This document shows positions 34,430 to 43,386 of a stretch of DNA of 64,000 nucleotides, piece after piece. Position numbers and translations under genes: made by a program. Within the stretch, counting starts at the first letter, position 1, and each line of letters begins with the position of its first letter. A model generated the notes under the pieces. The model was not told the DNA's origin and did not search any database. It saw only the letters and a list, made by a program, of their open reading frames with translations. The stretch lies in NCBI RefSeq assembly GCF_003444775.1, contig NZ_CP021082.1:1-64000 (forward strand). Reading direction: 5' to 3'. This DNA comes from Deinococcus ficus. Lineage in GTDB: Bacteria; Deinococcota; Deinococci; Deinococcales; Deinococcaceae.

Positions 34430-35071
34430 GTGACGGACCCCTGGACCTGGTCTTCCCTGGCGCTGCTGGGCGGACTGCACGGCCTGAACCCTGCAATGGG
34501 CTGGCTCTTCGCGGTGGCGCTGGGGTTGCAGCAGCGCGCATCACGGGCGGTGTGGCGGGCGCTGCTGCCGATCGCCCTGGGGCACGCCGCTTCCATTCTC
34601 GTGGTCCTGACGCTGGCCGGTCTGGCCGGGCTGGTGCTTGATGGATGGGCACTGCGGATCCTGGGAGCCGGTGCCGTGCTGGCCTTTGGGGCCTACAAGC
34701 TGCTCCGGCCCGACGCCCACCCCCGCTGGGTCGGCATGCGGGTGGGGTTTCGCGACCTGACCCTGTGGTCCTTTTTGATGTCCACCGCGCACGGGGCTGG
34801 GCCCATGCTGCTGCCGCTGATCCTGCCCTCCCCGAACGCTGCCCATGGCGCCCATGCGGGGCATCTGGCGGCGGGCGGACCGTCCGCATGGGCGGGCCTG
34901 GCGGCGCTGGGGGTTCACACCCTGGGCATGTTCGGCGTGATGACGGTCGTCGCGCTGCTGGTGTACCACTACGTGGGCCTGGCCATCCTCCGGCGGGCGT
35001 GGGTCAACCTCGACCGCCTGTGGGCCGTTGCCCTGCTGGCCGCCGGCGCAGCGACCCTTCTGTGGGTCTAG
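34430..35071 (+). CDS. Polytopic membrane protein coupled to the SBP56 gene
   Basis: A 213-residue protein with six likely membrane segments, beginning with GTG at 34430. Conserved-looking features are GGLHGLNPAMGWLFAV in segment 1, LPIALGHAASI in segment 2 and a His-rich loop HGAHAGHLA. The GLHG...H pattern with paired histidines recalls metal or thiol transport proteins of the urease-accessory/NicO/LysE kinds, but I cannot name the family. Location directly after the SBP56 gene suggests a shared job in sulphur/selenium or copper handling. Confidence 0.75.
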   Translation: MTDPWTWSSLALLGGLHGLNPAMGWLFAVALGLQQRASRAVWRALLPIALGHAASILVVLTLAGLAGLVLDGWALRILGAGAVLAFGAYKLLRPDAHPRWVGMRVGFRDLTLWSFLMSTAHGAGPMLLPLILPSPNAAHGAHAGHLAAGGPSAWAGLAALGVHTLGMFGVMTVVALLVYHYVGLAILRRAWVNLDRLWAVALLAAGAATLLWV

Positions 35072-35401
35072 AGGTCCAGAAGACGGCCGAGAACGCACTC
35101 CGGCCGCCTCCCGTTTCTCCGGAAGAGGCGGGCGCATCAACGGGGCGGGTGCGGCCGTGGCCCAACCTACTGGTTGCCGTTCAGCTGCGCTCCTCGCGAG
35201 TCCACTGAAAGCGCCGGGAGGAGAACCGCCGAGGCCAAGGCAGCGCAGGCGCCGCGCACGCCCTCCTCCCGGTTGGCCAGTCCGGGACTCAGCCTGGTCC
35301 CTTGGGTCCTGGAACGGCGAGCTCTTCGGCAAAGGAATGTCCAAGGCCGCGCCGGGAATCCGGAATTTGGCCGAGGGGCGGACGGCTATCCTGACCCGAA
35401 C
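35072..35401. other. Intergenic stretch, no gene recognised
   Basis: About 330 bases. The frame of the next gene stays open to 35174, but the N-terminal extension is Arg-rich and does not look like the membrane sensor that follows, so I treat it as untranslated. Confidence 0.45.
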
Positions 35402-38400
35402 ATGGCCTTCGCGGTTCTGGTGGCGTTCACCGTCGCCCACATCATCTGGACGGCGCTGGGGGCGCCGCCGGAACCCTGGCGTGAAGGCGTCGCGCCCCTG
35501 TTTTACTGGCCGGTGTACGGGCTGGCTGCGTTCCTGGTATGGCGGGCTGCCCGGGCGAGTCCTCCTGCCCTGGCCCGGTTCTGGACCTGGACGGGGCTGG
35601 GGCTGGCGGCCTGGGGCGCTGGACAGGTCACCTTCACTGTACTCGCCGCTCTGGGGATCCGTGGTTTTCCGCACCCGGCGGCCTTCCTGTATCTGGCGGC
35701 CCCGCCGTGTTTCGCCCTGGGCATGCTCTCCCTCGTGCGTGCCTCCGCGCGCCCCGTGCCTCTGGCCAGGTACGTGCTGGACACCGCGCTCGTGGTGTTG
35801 ATCCTCGGTCACCTGCTCTGGGAGGTGAGCGGCCAGGCGACTGCCCAGGGCTACGCGGGAAAGCCCGTGGCGCTCATCCTCGCCCTGGCCTTTCCGGCCA
35901 TGGACCTGCTCCTGGCGGCCATGCTGACGGTGCTGGCGCTCGCCCGTCCCCTCCTCCTGAACGGCGTTCAGCTGCTCCTTCTGATCGGCGCTTTCCTGAG
36001 CTTCCTGCTCGGTGACGTCCTCTGGGCCGTATTGCTCGCCAACGGCCAGTACCGGCTGGGGCATCCTCTCGACAGCCTGTGGAGCCTCGCTGCGGCCCTG
36101 ATCGGCGTCAGTGCCGCCTCCCGCCTCAACTACGGGCCGTCCCTCTTCCGGAGCGGGTCAAGACGGATCGGGTGGACCCTCAGTCCCCATTACCTCATCG
36201 CGCTGGGCTACGTCGCCTACGTGATCACGCACTTCACCGGTCACACCCCGGACCGGCTGGACGAAACGCTGCTGGTGGGCGTCACCGTGCTGTTCGCCGC
36301 ACGGCAACTGCTGGTCCTGACGGAGAACCACACCCTGCAGCAGGACCTGCTGCACAGCCAGTCGCACCTGAACGCCGTCATGACCACCATGTCCGAGGCC
36401 ATCTACCTGAAAGACCGCCAGGGCCGGTACACGATGCTGAACCCGGCCGCCCGCCAGCTCCTCGAGTCCCGGACCTCCACGGCGCCTGGCGTGACGGACA
36501 CGGACCTCTTTCCTGATCAGGCCGAGCGCATTCTGACCATGGACCGGCAGGTCATGCGAACGCTTGAGCCGGTGACCTACGAGATGCCGTTCCCGGCGCT
36601 GCAGCGCGTCATGCTGACGACCAAACATCCCTTCGTCGTGGAGGGAGAACTTCTTGGTGTCCTGGGCGTCAGCCGGGACATCACGCGGCAACGTGACCTG
36701 GAAGGAGAGCTGGAGCGTCAGGTGCGCCGGACGGGCAGCATCCTCGAAAGTCTTCCCAGTGCGTTCGTGGCCCTGGACCACCAGTGGCGTTTCACGTACA
36801 TCAATCCCGTCGCGGCGCAGCTGCTTCGTCGCCCGCCCGAGGGCCTCGTCGGCCGGCCGGTGTGGAAGATCCTCCCTGACGTGATCGGCGCTGACCTGTC
36901 GCGGCAGCTCAGGCAGGCCCTGCAGGAACGCTCCGTCCAGTTCGAGGTCCAGTCCCCCGTCACCGGGCACTGGTACGACGTCTCGGCCGCACCCACCGAG
37001 GACGGCACGGCGGTGTCGTTCGTCGACGTGACTCACCGCAAGGCGATGGAGGCATCGCTGCGCAGCGCAAACGAGGACCTCGAGCAGCGGGTCAGGGAAC
37101 GCACCGCGGACCTGGAACGCCTGGCCTACCGGGACGTGCTGACGGGCCTGCCCAGTCGGCGGGCGTTCGAGGAGGCGTTCGAGGAAGCCGCGCGGCGGGG
37201 CCGGGAGTTTCAGCTGCTGCTGCTCGACCTCGACGAGCTCAAGGCCGTGAATGACCAGGCGGGGCACGCGCAGGGAGACCGCCTCCTTGAATGCTTCGGA
37301 GCGGCCCTTCAGGAGGTGTTCCGCCCCCAGGGTCAGGTGTACCGGCAGGGGGGCGATGAGTTCGTCGTCCTGGTTATCGGCCAGATGTTCGATGCCGGCC
37401 AGGTACGCGAGGTCATGGACCGGGTCCGGCAGCACACGGGCGCGTGTGGGTTTCCCTCCGTGCGGGCCTCGATCGGAGCCGCTGTCTTTCCCACCGATGC
37501 CCGCTCGCCCAACGACCTGCTGCGGCTGGCCGACCAGCGCATGCTGCGCGACAAGGCGGCCCACCGTACCGTGCAGGGGCTGAGAGGCGAGCATCTTCTC
37601 CTGCGCGATTCCCACCTGACCGCGGACATGATGTGGAACGCCCTGCGCGCCGCCTCGGCCCTGATCAGGGCCGACGAGGTGATTGACGGGGTGGGATGGC
37701 AGGCCTTCTTGCAGGCGGCGGTCACCGCTCTGCCCAGCGCCGAGGCGGGGTCCCTGTACGTGCTGGAGGGCGCGTCGTTTGTCGTGCGGGCCCAGGTGGG
37801 GTATTCCGAGGCGCTGCTGGGCGTCTCTCACTCCGTGGAGGCCATGAGCCGCTGGTATGGCCCGGGGCAGAACTGGGGCGTGGGACAGGCGCGGGTCCTG
37901 CGGGGAGCGGCGTCCATTCGGGCAGCCGCCCACCTCCCACAGGAGTGGATCGACGGTGCGGACCATGGGAAAGCTGTCCAGCACCTGACGGATCTCGCGC
38001 ACCTTCAGGCGTCCCTGTGCGTGCCCGTGCTGGTCTCCGGGGCGGTGGTGGCCGTGATCAACCTGGACAACCTCCGTTCCGACCAGGCCTTCGAATCCTA
38101 TGAACTGGACATCGCCGAAGAGTTCGGGCGTCAGGTGGCGGCCATCCTGACGATGCGTGACCGGCGCGCCCGGGAGGCGGACCGGACCCAGGAACTCGAA
38201 GTGCTCGCGCACGCCAATGCCGCCCTCAGCCTCGTTCAGGATTCGCATGAACTGGAGCGGATGCTCGTCGAGGAAACCAAGGCCCTCTTCCGCACGGAGC
38301 ATGCCGCGTTCGCCAGGTACGACGAGCGGGAAAACGTTCTTCACCTGGTGGCCTGCTCCGGTTTGTACGAGACGTTTCCGCACCGGGTGATTCCCGAGGG

Positions 38401-39766
38401 GCAGGGCATTTCCTGGCAGGCCATCGATGCTGGTCAGGTGCTGCGCGTCGAACGCCTGGACCAGGACCCGAGAATTCATACCCCCAGCGCCGTGCCGGAC
38501 GGCACCCTGCTCTCCGCGCCGCTGTTCAGCGCGCCGAACGCGCCGATCGGGGTCCTGCTGGTCGTCCGCTCCGCCCCGCACTCCTTCAGCCCCCTGGACG
38601 AGCGCCTCCTGGGCGCACTGGCCTCCGCCGGGGTGACGGCTTTCGAGCGGCTCCGGGTGACCGCCGAAGAGCAGCGCCGCTCCGATGAACTGCGCGTCCT
38701 GGCGGACCTGGCGTCCCACGTCGGACTCGCGGACGACGTGAGCGCCGTGGCCCGGGAGTGCCTGACGGTCAGCCGCACCTTCCTGGACGCCGACCTGGCC
38801 CTGTTCACCTGTGTGGAGCGGGCGGTGGAGGTCACCGTGGGGACTTCTCCCGGGCACCACCCGCAGGTGGCGGAAACCTGCCATCACGAATCGACCCTCA
38901 CCTTCCTGCGGCAAGCCGCTGGGGCACCACTGCGGGCGACCCCTCTCCTGGCTCAAAGGGCGGACATGCCAGCGGAACTGGCGCGCGCCGGCGTCCAGGG
39001 CCTGGTCGAGGTGCCCGTCCTGGAGCGCGGGCGTCCCGTGGGGCGGATCTCGCTGATCTGGTTCCGGCCCCTGCGCGAGCTGCCCCGACCGGCGGAAGCG
39101 CTGCTCACCCGTTCCGCAGAGCTGATCGGGCAGGTGCTCGACCGGGAAGCCCACCTGGCTGACCTGGAGGCCACCCGGGAAGGAGCGCTGCTGGCCCTGG
39201 GCCTGTCCCTGGAACTCCGGGACTTCGAAACGGCGGGGCACACCGAACGCGTCGTGTCCCTGGCCGTCCGGATCGGGGAGACCCTGGGGTTGAGTGCGGC
39301 ACAGCTGGAAGACCTCCGCCTCGGGGCTTACCTTCATGACATCGGCAAGCTGGCGGTCCCCGACACTGTCCTGCTCAAGCCCGGCAAACTCAACGCCGAG
39401 GAGTGGCAGCTGATGCAGCAGCACTCGGTGGTCGGGGACGAACTGGTCAGCCGGATTCCGACCGTTCCCCCGGGCGCCCGGGCCGTCGTCCGCCACCATC
39501 ACGAACGCTGGGACGGCACGGGCTACCCGGACCGTCTGGCAGGTCCCGCCATTCCGCTGGGCGCGCGCATTTTCAGCGTGGCGGACGTGTATGACGCCCT
39601 GACGAGTGCCCGGCCGTACAAATCGGCCTGGACGGTCACGGCAGCAGTCACAGAGTTGCGGCAGCAGGCTGGACGCCAGTTCGACCCCGAAGTGATCGGC
39701 GCGGCCTTGCGCGTCCTGTCGCCCGGGATGAACGAGGACGACGAAACCAGGCCCGCAGGGGCCTGA
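35402..39766 (+). CDS. Multidomain c-di-GMP protein: membrane sensor, PAS, GGDEF, GAF, HD-GYP
   Basis: A 1454-residue protein. Residues 1-240 hold about eight membrane segments; PAS domains follow (about 319-440 and 443-560), a GGDEF diguanylate cyclase domain (about 575-720, catalytic YRQGGDEFVVL near 649), three GAF regions (about 756-916, 930-1080, 1096-1246) and a C-terminal HD-GYP phosphodiesterase (HDIGK near 1311, HHHERWDGTGYP near 1365). The GGDEF inhibitory site five residues upstream reads RPQG instead of RxxD, so product inhibition is probably lost. The GYP-domain residues look complete. It can plausibly both make and degrade c-di-GMP. I use the ATG at 35402; it lacks a strong ribosome-binding site. 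Confidence 0.9.
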   Translation: MAFAVLVAFTVAHIIWTALGAPPEPWREGVAPLFYWPVYGLAAFLVWRAARASPPALARFWTWTGLGLAAWGAGQVTFTVLAALGIRGFPHPAAFLYLAAPPCFALGMLSLVRASARPVPLARYVLDTALVVLILGHLLWEVSGQATAQGYAGKPVALILALAFPAMDLLLAAMLTVLALARPLLLNGVQLLLLIGAFLSFLLGDVLWAVLLANGQYRLGHPLDSLWSLAAALIGVSAASRLNYGPSLFRSGSRRIGWTLSPHYLIALGYVAYVITHFTGHTPDRLDETLLVGVTVLFAARQLLVLTENHTLQQDLLHSQSHLNAVMTTMSEAIYLKDRQGRYTMLNPAARQLLESRTSTAPGVTDTDLFPDQAERILTMDRQVMRTLEPVTYEMPFPALQRVMLTTKHPFVVEGELLGVLGVSRDITRQRDLEGELERQVRRTGSILESLPSAFVALDHQWRFTYINPVAAQLLRRPPEGLVGRPVWKILPDVIGADLSRQLRQALQERSVQFEVQSPVTGHWYDVSAAPTEDGTAVSFVDVTHRKAMEASLRSANEDLEQRVRERTADLERLAYRDVLTGLPSRRAFEEAFEEAARRGREFQLLLLDLDELKAVNDQAGHAQGDRLLECFGAALQEVFRPQGQVYRQGGDEFVVLVIGQMFDAGQVREVMDRVRQHTGACGFPSVRASIGAAVFPTDARSPNDLLRLADQRMLRDKAAHRTVQGLRGEHLLLRDSHLTADMMWNALRAASALIRADEVIDGVGWQAFLQAAVTALPSAEAGSLYVLEGASFVVRAQVGYSEALLGVSHSVEAMSRWYGPGQNWGVGQARVLRGAASIRAAAHLPQEWIDGADHGKAVQHLTDLAHLQASLCVPVLVSGAVVAVINLDNLRSDQAFESYELDIAEEFGRQVAAILTMRDRRAREADRTQELEVLAHANAALSLVQDSHELERMLVEETKALFRTEHAAFARYDERENVLHLVACSGLYETFPHRVIPEGQGISWQAIDAGQVLRVERLDQDPRIHTPSAVPDGTLLSAPLFSAPNAPIGVLLVVRSAPHSFSPLDERLLGALASAGVTAFERLRVTAEEQRRSDELRVLADLASHVGLADDVSAVARECLTVSRTFLDADLALFTCVERAVEVTVGTSPGHHPQVAETCHHESTLTFLRQAAGAPLRATPLLAQRADMPAELARAGVQGLVEVPVLERGRPVGRISLIWFRPLRELPRPAEALLTRSAELIGQVLDREAHLADLEATREGALLALGLSLELRDFETAGHTERVVSLAVRIGETLGLSAAQLEDLRLGAYLHDIGKLAVPDTVLLKPGKLNAEEWQLMQQHSVVGDELVSRIPTVPPGARAVVRHHHERWDGTGYPDRLAGPAIPLGARIFSVADVYDALTSARPYKSAWTVTAAVTELRQQAGRQFDPEVIGAALRVLSPGMNEDDETRPAGA

Positions 39767-39836
39767 GCGTCACGCCGATTGCTTCTCTCCCGGGCAGCCG
39801 GGCCACCTCACATTGCCTCACCAGCGTTGGAGATCG

Positions 39837-39857
39837 GTGCCCGTTTTAAGCGGGCAC
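39837..39857. terminator. Terminator hairpin between convergent genes
   Basis: GTGCCCG and CGGGCAC form a perfect 7-base-pair stem around TTTTAAG, 70 bases after the GGDEF/HD-GYP stop and 75 before the VOC stop on the other strand. Confidence 0.65.
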
Positions 39858-39932
39858 ATTCGTTGGTGCAGTTGTCCGCTGAAAGCTCCTGCGTCCGGTG
39901 CAGCAGCCGGTGAGTTGTGCAGGGCGGTGGAG

Positions 39933-40337
39933 TCAGGTCGGCGTGGCGGGCTCTTCCTCGGTCATCCACTGCACGAGTTGGTAGAGCACGCCATTGGGGT
40001 CCTGGGTCTGGAAGTACCGTTCCCCCCAGTCCTCCGTTTCGATCGGCGTGACGATCGGGGCACCTTCGCTCTGCAGGCGGGCGTACTGATCGTCAATATC
40101 GTCCACGACGAACACCACCAGGAGGCCATGGCCAGCTGAGCCGGCGTGGCTGGCGGGTTTGAAGGTGGACAGGCCAGTCCGCAGGTAGATCAGGTTGAAG
40201 CCCACGTCGGCCCGTTTGAGGGAGACCACGCCGTCGATGGCCATCTCCACCTGGAAGCCGAAATGGCGCTGCAAGAACCCGGCGGAGGCGTCGGGGTCGG
40301 GGACGTTCAGGGACAGGGCAGACTGGGTCACTTGCAT
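39933..40337 (-). CDS. VOC-superfamily (glyoxalase/bleomycin resistance-like) protein
   Basis: A 134-residue single VOC domain with paired beta-alpha-beta halves: SLNVPDPDASAGFLQRHFGF at the start and the C-terminal YFQTQDPNGVLYQLVQW. Metal-ligand positions look partly replaced, so it may bind drugs or metabolites rather than catalyse. I choose the ATG at 40337, with GGAGGT 4 bases upstream, over the long in-frame extension to 40460. It is divergent from a TetR gene, which probably represses it. Confidence 0.87.
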   Translation of the reverse strand: MQVTQSALSLNVPDPDASAGFLQRHFGFQVEMAIDGVVSLKRADVGFNLIYLRTGLSTFKPASHAGSAGHGLLVVFVVDDIDDQYARLQSEGAPIVTPIETEDWGERYFQTQDPNGVLYQLVQWMTEEEPATPT

Positions 40338-40412
40338 GCGGACCTCCGGAGAGAGCATTGGCGAGGGAACGTCGGACACACAAAGGCCCCCTGATGAATG
40401 GGAGGCGTACAC

Positions 40413-40423
40413 TGTACGGTACA
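40413..40423. promoter_or_regulatory. Candidate TetR operator TGTACGGTACA
   Basis: A perfect 5-1-5 palindrome, with another GTAC 4 bases to the left (40408-40411), in the 104-base spacer between the VOC and TetR starts. TAAATT at 40426 is a likely -10 for the TetR gene, whose ATG is only 16 bases further on. Confidence 0.5.
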
Positions 40424-40441
40424 TGTAAATTAGTGTCAACC

Positions 40442-41206
40442 ATGCCCGATCCCGGCACACCCAGCGATCCCACCCGGGTTCTTGCCCTCCTGTGGGGGCC
40501 CCAGACCAAAACCGGCCGGTCGGGGCTGAGCGTCAAAACGATCGTCCGCGCTGCGATTACCCTGGCCGATCAGCACGGCATCGAGGCCGTGTCCATGCGC
40601 CGGGTTGCCGACCACCTCAGCGTCGGCACGATGAGCCTGTACACCCACGTTCCAGGCAAACCGGAACTCACCGAACTGATGATCGACACCGTCTATGGCG
40701 AGCTGTACGGTGATGCGGACCAATGCCCCCGGTCACCGGCATGGCGCGAGGGGCTGACGCTCGTTGCCGAGACCCACTGGGCGATGCTGCACCGCCATCC
40801 CTGGCTGCTCGACATCCCCACCACCCGCCCGGTGCTGGGGCCCAACGGCACCCGCAAGTACAATGCGGACCTCCAGGTGCTCGACGGCATCGGCCTGACC
40901 GACGTGGAGATGGACGCCGCCCTGACCCTCGTCCTGACCCATGTCGAAGGGAGTGCCCGGCTCGCCATCAACCAGACCCGGGAAAGGCGGAACAGCGGCG
41001 TGACCGATGAGGAATGGTGGACCGTCAATGCCCCTCTCCTGGAGCAGGTCATGGATGCCCGCCGGTTCCCGGTCGCCAGCCGCGTCGGCCAGGCGGCCGG
41101 AGCAGCGCACGGGGCTGCGGTAAACCCGGACCTGACGTTCCGCTTCGGGCTGACATGTCTGCTCGACGGCCTTGGCGTCCTGCTGGAAGGCCGCCGGCAA
41201 GCGTGA
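40442..41206 (+). CDS. TetR-family regulator
   Basis: A 254-residue regulator with an N-terminal HTH (IVRAAITLADQHGIEAVSMRRVADHLSVGTMSLYTHVPGK spans residues about 33-75) and a TetR_C-type ligand domain (RHPWLLDIPTTRPVLGPN). The HTH LSVGTMSLYTHV and C-domain resemble the TetR class D group. The ATG lies about 11 bases after a possible -10, so the mRNA may have a very short leader. It probably controls itself and the divergent VOC gene. Confidence 0.9.
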   Translation: MPDPGTPSDPTRVLALLWGPQTKTGRSGLSVKTIVRAAITLADQHGIEAVSMRRVADHLSVGTMSLYTHVPGKPELTELMIDTVYGELYGDADQCPRSPAWREGLTLVAETHWAMLHRHPWLLDIPTTRPVLGPNGTRKYNADLQVLDGIGLTDVEMDAALTLVLTHVEGSARLAINQTRERRNSGVTDEEWWTVNAPLLEQVMDARRFPVASRVGQAAGAAHGAAVNPDLTFRFGLTCLLDGLGVLLEGRRQA

Positions 41207-41417
41207 GAGCAAACAAGGGGCGAAGTCGGCCCCGGGCCATTTCGTTGTTCACGCGCGCCAGGCCCGACGTGGGGCCGGGACTCTCGGACGGCCATCTGTT
41301 GTCCGACACCCTTCGCATTGAAGGCACAGCGGAACGCACGGCATCACTCCGGTCACGGGCAAATTTGAGCCTGGCCTCTCCGACCGCGGTGCCCCGTCGA
41401 GACGCCTGAGCCCCTTG

Positions 41418-41849
41418 CTACTTCTGTGCAGGGGTGACGTACCCGATGCGTTCGAAGGACAACCAGGCTGTCTTGGAAAAGAACACGAGGCGCTTGGTGT
41501 CTCCGCTGATGATGTAGCCCCACGCAGTGTTCAGCGCCTGGTGAAACACCCCGGGTGTAGCGTAGGGACACCGCTCGGTTGGCGAGGGCGGCAGCGGCGT
41601 GACCTTGAACTGCACGGTGTTGTTCCCTGCATCGATGGTGCCCTCGTACCGCCCGCAGCCGAGCCGGCCACGCACGGAGTTGCCCACGATGATCAGGTCC
41701 GTTTCAGGGAGGGGGGTGTGCAACGTGTTCGCGCCCACCGGGGTCATCTGGGTCAACTTCCAGATGCCGTGCAACGGGGCGGGCACGGTGACGCCCTGGG
41801 CCGTGGGAAGGAACGTCGACACCGCGAGGGCCAGGGGAAGAATGCGCAT
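41418..41849 (-). CDS. Secreted META/HslJ-like protein
   Basis: A 143-residue protein with a signal peptide (MRILPLALAVSTFLPTAQG) and a META-domain pattern: LHGIWKLTQM, the Gly-rich VGNSVRGRLGCGRYEGTI and TVQFKVTPLPPSPTERCPY. META/HslJ proteins are periplasmic or lipid-linked proteins tied to stress or drug resistance; their biochemical role is unclear. Two cysteines could pair. The in-frame extension upstream of 41849 is Arg/Pro-rich and is rejected. Confidence 0.72.
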   Translation of the reverse strand: MRILPLALAVSTFLPTAQGVTVPAPLHGIWKLTQMTPVGANTLHTPLPETDLIIVGNSVRGRLGCGRYEGTIDAGNNTVQFKVTPLPPSPTERCPYATPGVFHQALNTAWGYIISGDTKRLVFFSKTAWLSFERIGYVTPAQK

Positions 41850-42037
41850 GGGTCCGCATCCTCGTGTGTTGCCGTGAGGTGACGATGGGTGGCCCCCTGA
41901 CCGGCGCCTGACGGGCCTCCTGAGCACTCACGCTCGCCCCCTGCACTCGACATCCCCCGTCATCTGAAACCACCTTCAATCTGCGATGGACGCGCCGCGG
42001 CCCGGGCGGCTGCCGGGAGGGCTGGAGCCAAAGGAGG

Positions 42038-42063
42038 ACCGCCCGGCGCGGGTGCCGGGCGGT
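42038..42063. terminator. Terminator hairpin after wrbA
   Basis: A perfect 10-base-pair stem (ACCGCCCGGC with GCCGGGCGGT) and 6-base loop, 27 bases past the wrbA stop on the minus strand. Confidence 0.7.
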
Positions 42064-42089
42064 TGGGTGGATGAATGGGAAAGCGCTGC

Positions 42090-42692
42090 TCAGCGCTTGA
42101 GCTGCTGCGTGACTTCGACGAGGCGCCGGGCCTGGTGCTGGATGCTGGCGATGTCGGTGTCCTTCAGGGGGCCGCCGTCGGCCGTCACGCTCGCGCCGTA
42201 CGGGTTGCCACCGGAGGCGAAGATGACCGGGTCGGTGTAGCCGGGCGGCACCAGAATGGCGCCCCAGTGCATGGCGGTGACATACAGGGTCTGCAGGGTG
42301 GTTTCCTGACCGCCGTTGGGGTTCTGCGCACTGGTCATGGCGCTGAAGGTCTTGTTGGCGAGTTTCCCGGTGCCCCACAGCCCCCCGAGGGTGTCGATGT
42401 AGGCGCGGATCTGGCTGGCGGCGCCGCCGAAGCGGGTAGGGCTGCTCAGGAGGATGGCGTCGGCCCATTCGAGGTCGTCGGGCGTGGCTTCCTGGACGTG
42501 GGCGGTGCGTTCCTGCTGGGCCTTCCAGGCGTCCTGGCTGTTCACGACGTCCTGGGGCGCGGTTTCGCGCACTTTCACGACGCGGACCTCGGCGCCGGCC
42601 TGGCGGGCGGCTTCGGCGGCGGCTTCGGCCATGGCGTGGTTGGTGCCGTAGGTGCTGTAGTAGACGATGGCGAGCTTGATGGGGATGGGCAT
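42090..42692 (-). CDS. wrbA: WrbA-like NAD(P)H:quinone oxidoreductase
   Basis: A 200-residue flavodoxin-fold quinone reductase. FMN-binding features are [12 protein letters not shown] (residues about 9-20), [18 protein letters not shown] (about 80-97) and the family [17 protein letters not shown]. WrbA transfers two electrons to quinones, avoiding semiquinone radicals. I start at the ATG at 42692, with AGGAG 6 bases upstream; the frame is open to 42842 but that extension is unlike the family. A copy of the MarR operator lies 130 bases upstream, linking it to the quinone-response genes on its right. Confidence 0.93.
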   Translation of the reverse strand: MPIPIKLAIVYYSTYGTNHAMAEAAAEAARQAGAEVRVVKVRETAPQDVVNSQDAWKAQQERTAHVQEATPDDLEWADAILLSSPTRFGGAASQIRAYIDTLGGLWGTGKLANKTFSAMTSAQNPNGGQETTLQTLYVTAMHWGAILVPPGYTDPVIFASGGNPYGASVTADGGPLKDTDIASIQHQARRLVEVTQQLKR

Positions 42693-42821
42693 GGGGGTCT
42701 CCTGTGTGGGGGTCTGGGGGTAGAGGGCGCTCAGCAGGCGTTGGAGGAATGTCATGGATGCCTTTTCGAAGGGCCGGACCTGAGCGGGTCCTGGGTCCTT
42801 CGCCTTCGAAGTCAGTAAATC

Positions 42822-42837
42822 AGTTAAAGATTTAAGT
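42822..42837. promoter_or_regulatory. MarR operator copy upstream of wrbA
   Basis: AGTTAAAGATTTAAGT matches the palindrome ACTTAAA-N2-TTTAAGT found between the MarR and dioxygenase genes except at one arm position and in the two central bases. AT-rich islands like this are rare in this high-GC sequence. Confidence 0.7.
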
Positions 42838-42883
42838 TTCAAGAGGGGGCGTCCAGGCAGGATCCGGTTTGGGGGAGGTGGCC

Positions 42884-43312
42884 TTACTTCAGGCGCCGCA
42901 GCAGTTCGCGCAGGACCTGCAGTTCGTCCCCGCTGAGATCGGAAAACTGAAGTTCGTGCATCTCGATGACGATCGGCAGCGCCCGCTCGACCAGGTCACG
43001 TCCGGCGCCAGTCAGGGTAAGGCGTTTGCGTTTTCCACTGGGTTGGCGCTCGATCAGGCCGCGGGCCACCAGCCGTTTGGCGTGGTAGGACATGTTGGCT
43101 TCCGTGAACAGCAGCCGCTGGGCGACTTCCTGCTGCGTCGCACCGTCGAACCGGCGCAGGACGGCCAGCAGGTCGAACTCGGTCATGGTCAGGCCCAGCG
43201 GAGCGAGCCGGGCTTCGACCTCGCTGATCTTGTGCTGCGTGGTGTACACCAGGCGCCGCCAGAGCCGGATGGCAGGCTGCTCGAGCGCATGGTCGAAGTC
43301 GGACTCACCCAT
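42884..43312 (-). CDS. MarR-family regulator, MhqR-like
   Basis: A 142-residue MarR protein: [25 protein letters not shown] and the recognition region [27 protein letters not shown], with the wing KRKRLTLT. Length and HTH match MhqR/DUF24-unlike true MarR members that sense quinones or electrophiles. It is divergent from the ring-cleavage dioxygenase fusion and upstream of wrbA; identical operators face both, so it is the likely repressor of the whole set. No obvious cysteine for thiol sensing is present, which suggests direct ligand binding. Confidence 0.92.
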   Translation of the reverse strand: MGESDFDHALEQPAIRLWRRLVYTTQHKISEVEARLAPLGLTMTEFDLLAVLRRFDGATQQEVAQRLLFTEANMSYHAKRLVARGLIERQPSGKRKRLTLTGAGRDLVERALPIVIEMHELQFSDLSGDELQVLRELLRRLK

Positions 43313-43332
43313 GGCCCGACTCTAGATCATTT

Positions 43333-43374
43333 CCACAAAGTAATTGTGGTCACATAACACTTAAAAGTTTAAGT
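43333..43374. promoter_or_regulatory. MarR operators in the divergent spacer
   Basis: ACTTAAAAGTTTAAGT at 43359-43374 is a 7-2-7 palindrome 13 bases before the dioxygenase ATG, overlapping its likely -10. A second palindrome, CCACAA-N5-TTGTGG, is at 43333-43349, nearer the MarR start. Confidence 0.72.
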
Positions 43375-43386
43375 TAGGATGGCATC

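Noticed and set aside
35174..35401. N-terminal extension of the GGDEF/HD-GYP protein
   Set aside because: The extra 76 residues are Arg/Ser/Pro-rich without a start signal, and the membrane sensor begins naturally at 35402.
36158..39502. Antisense open frame of 1114 residues
   Set aside because: It mirrors the PAS/GGDEF/HD-GYP gene, whose motifs on the plus strand are unambiguous.
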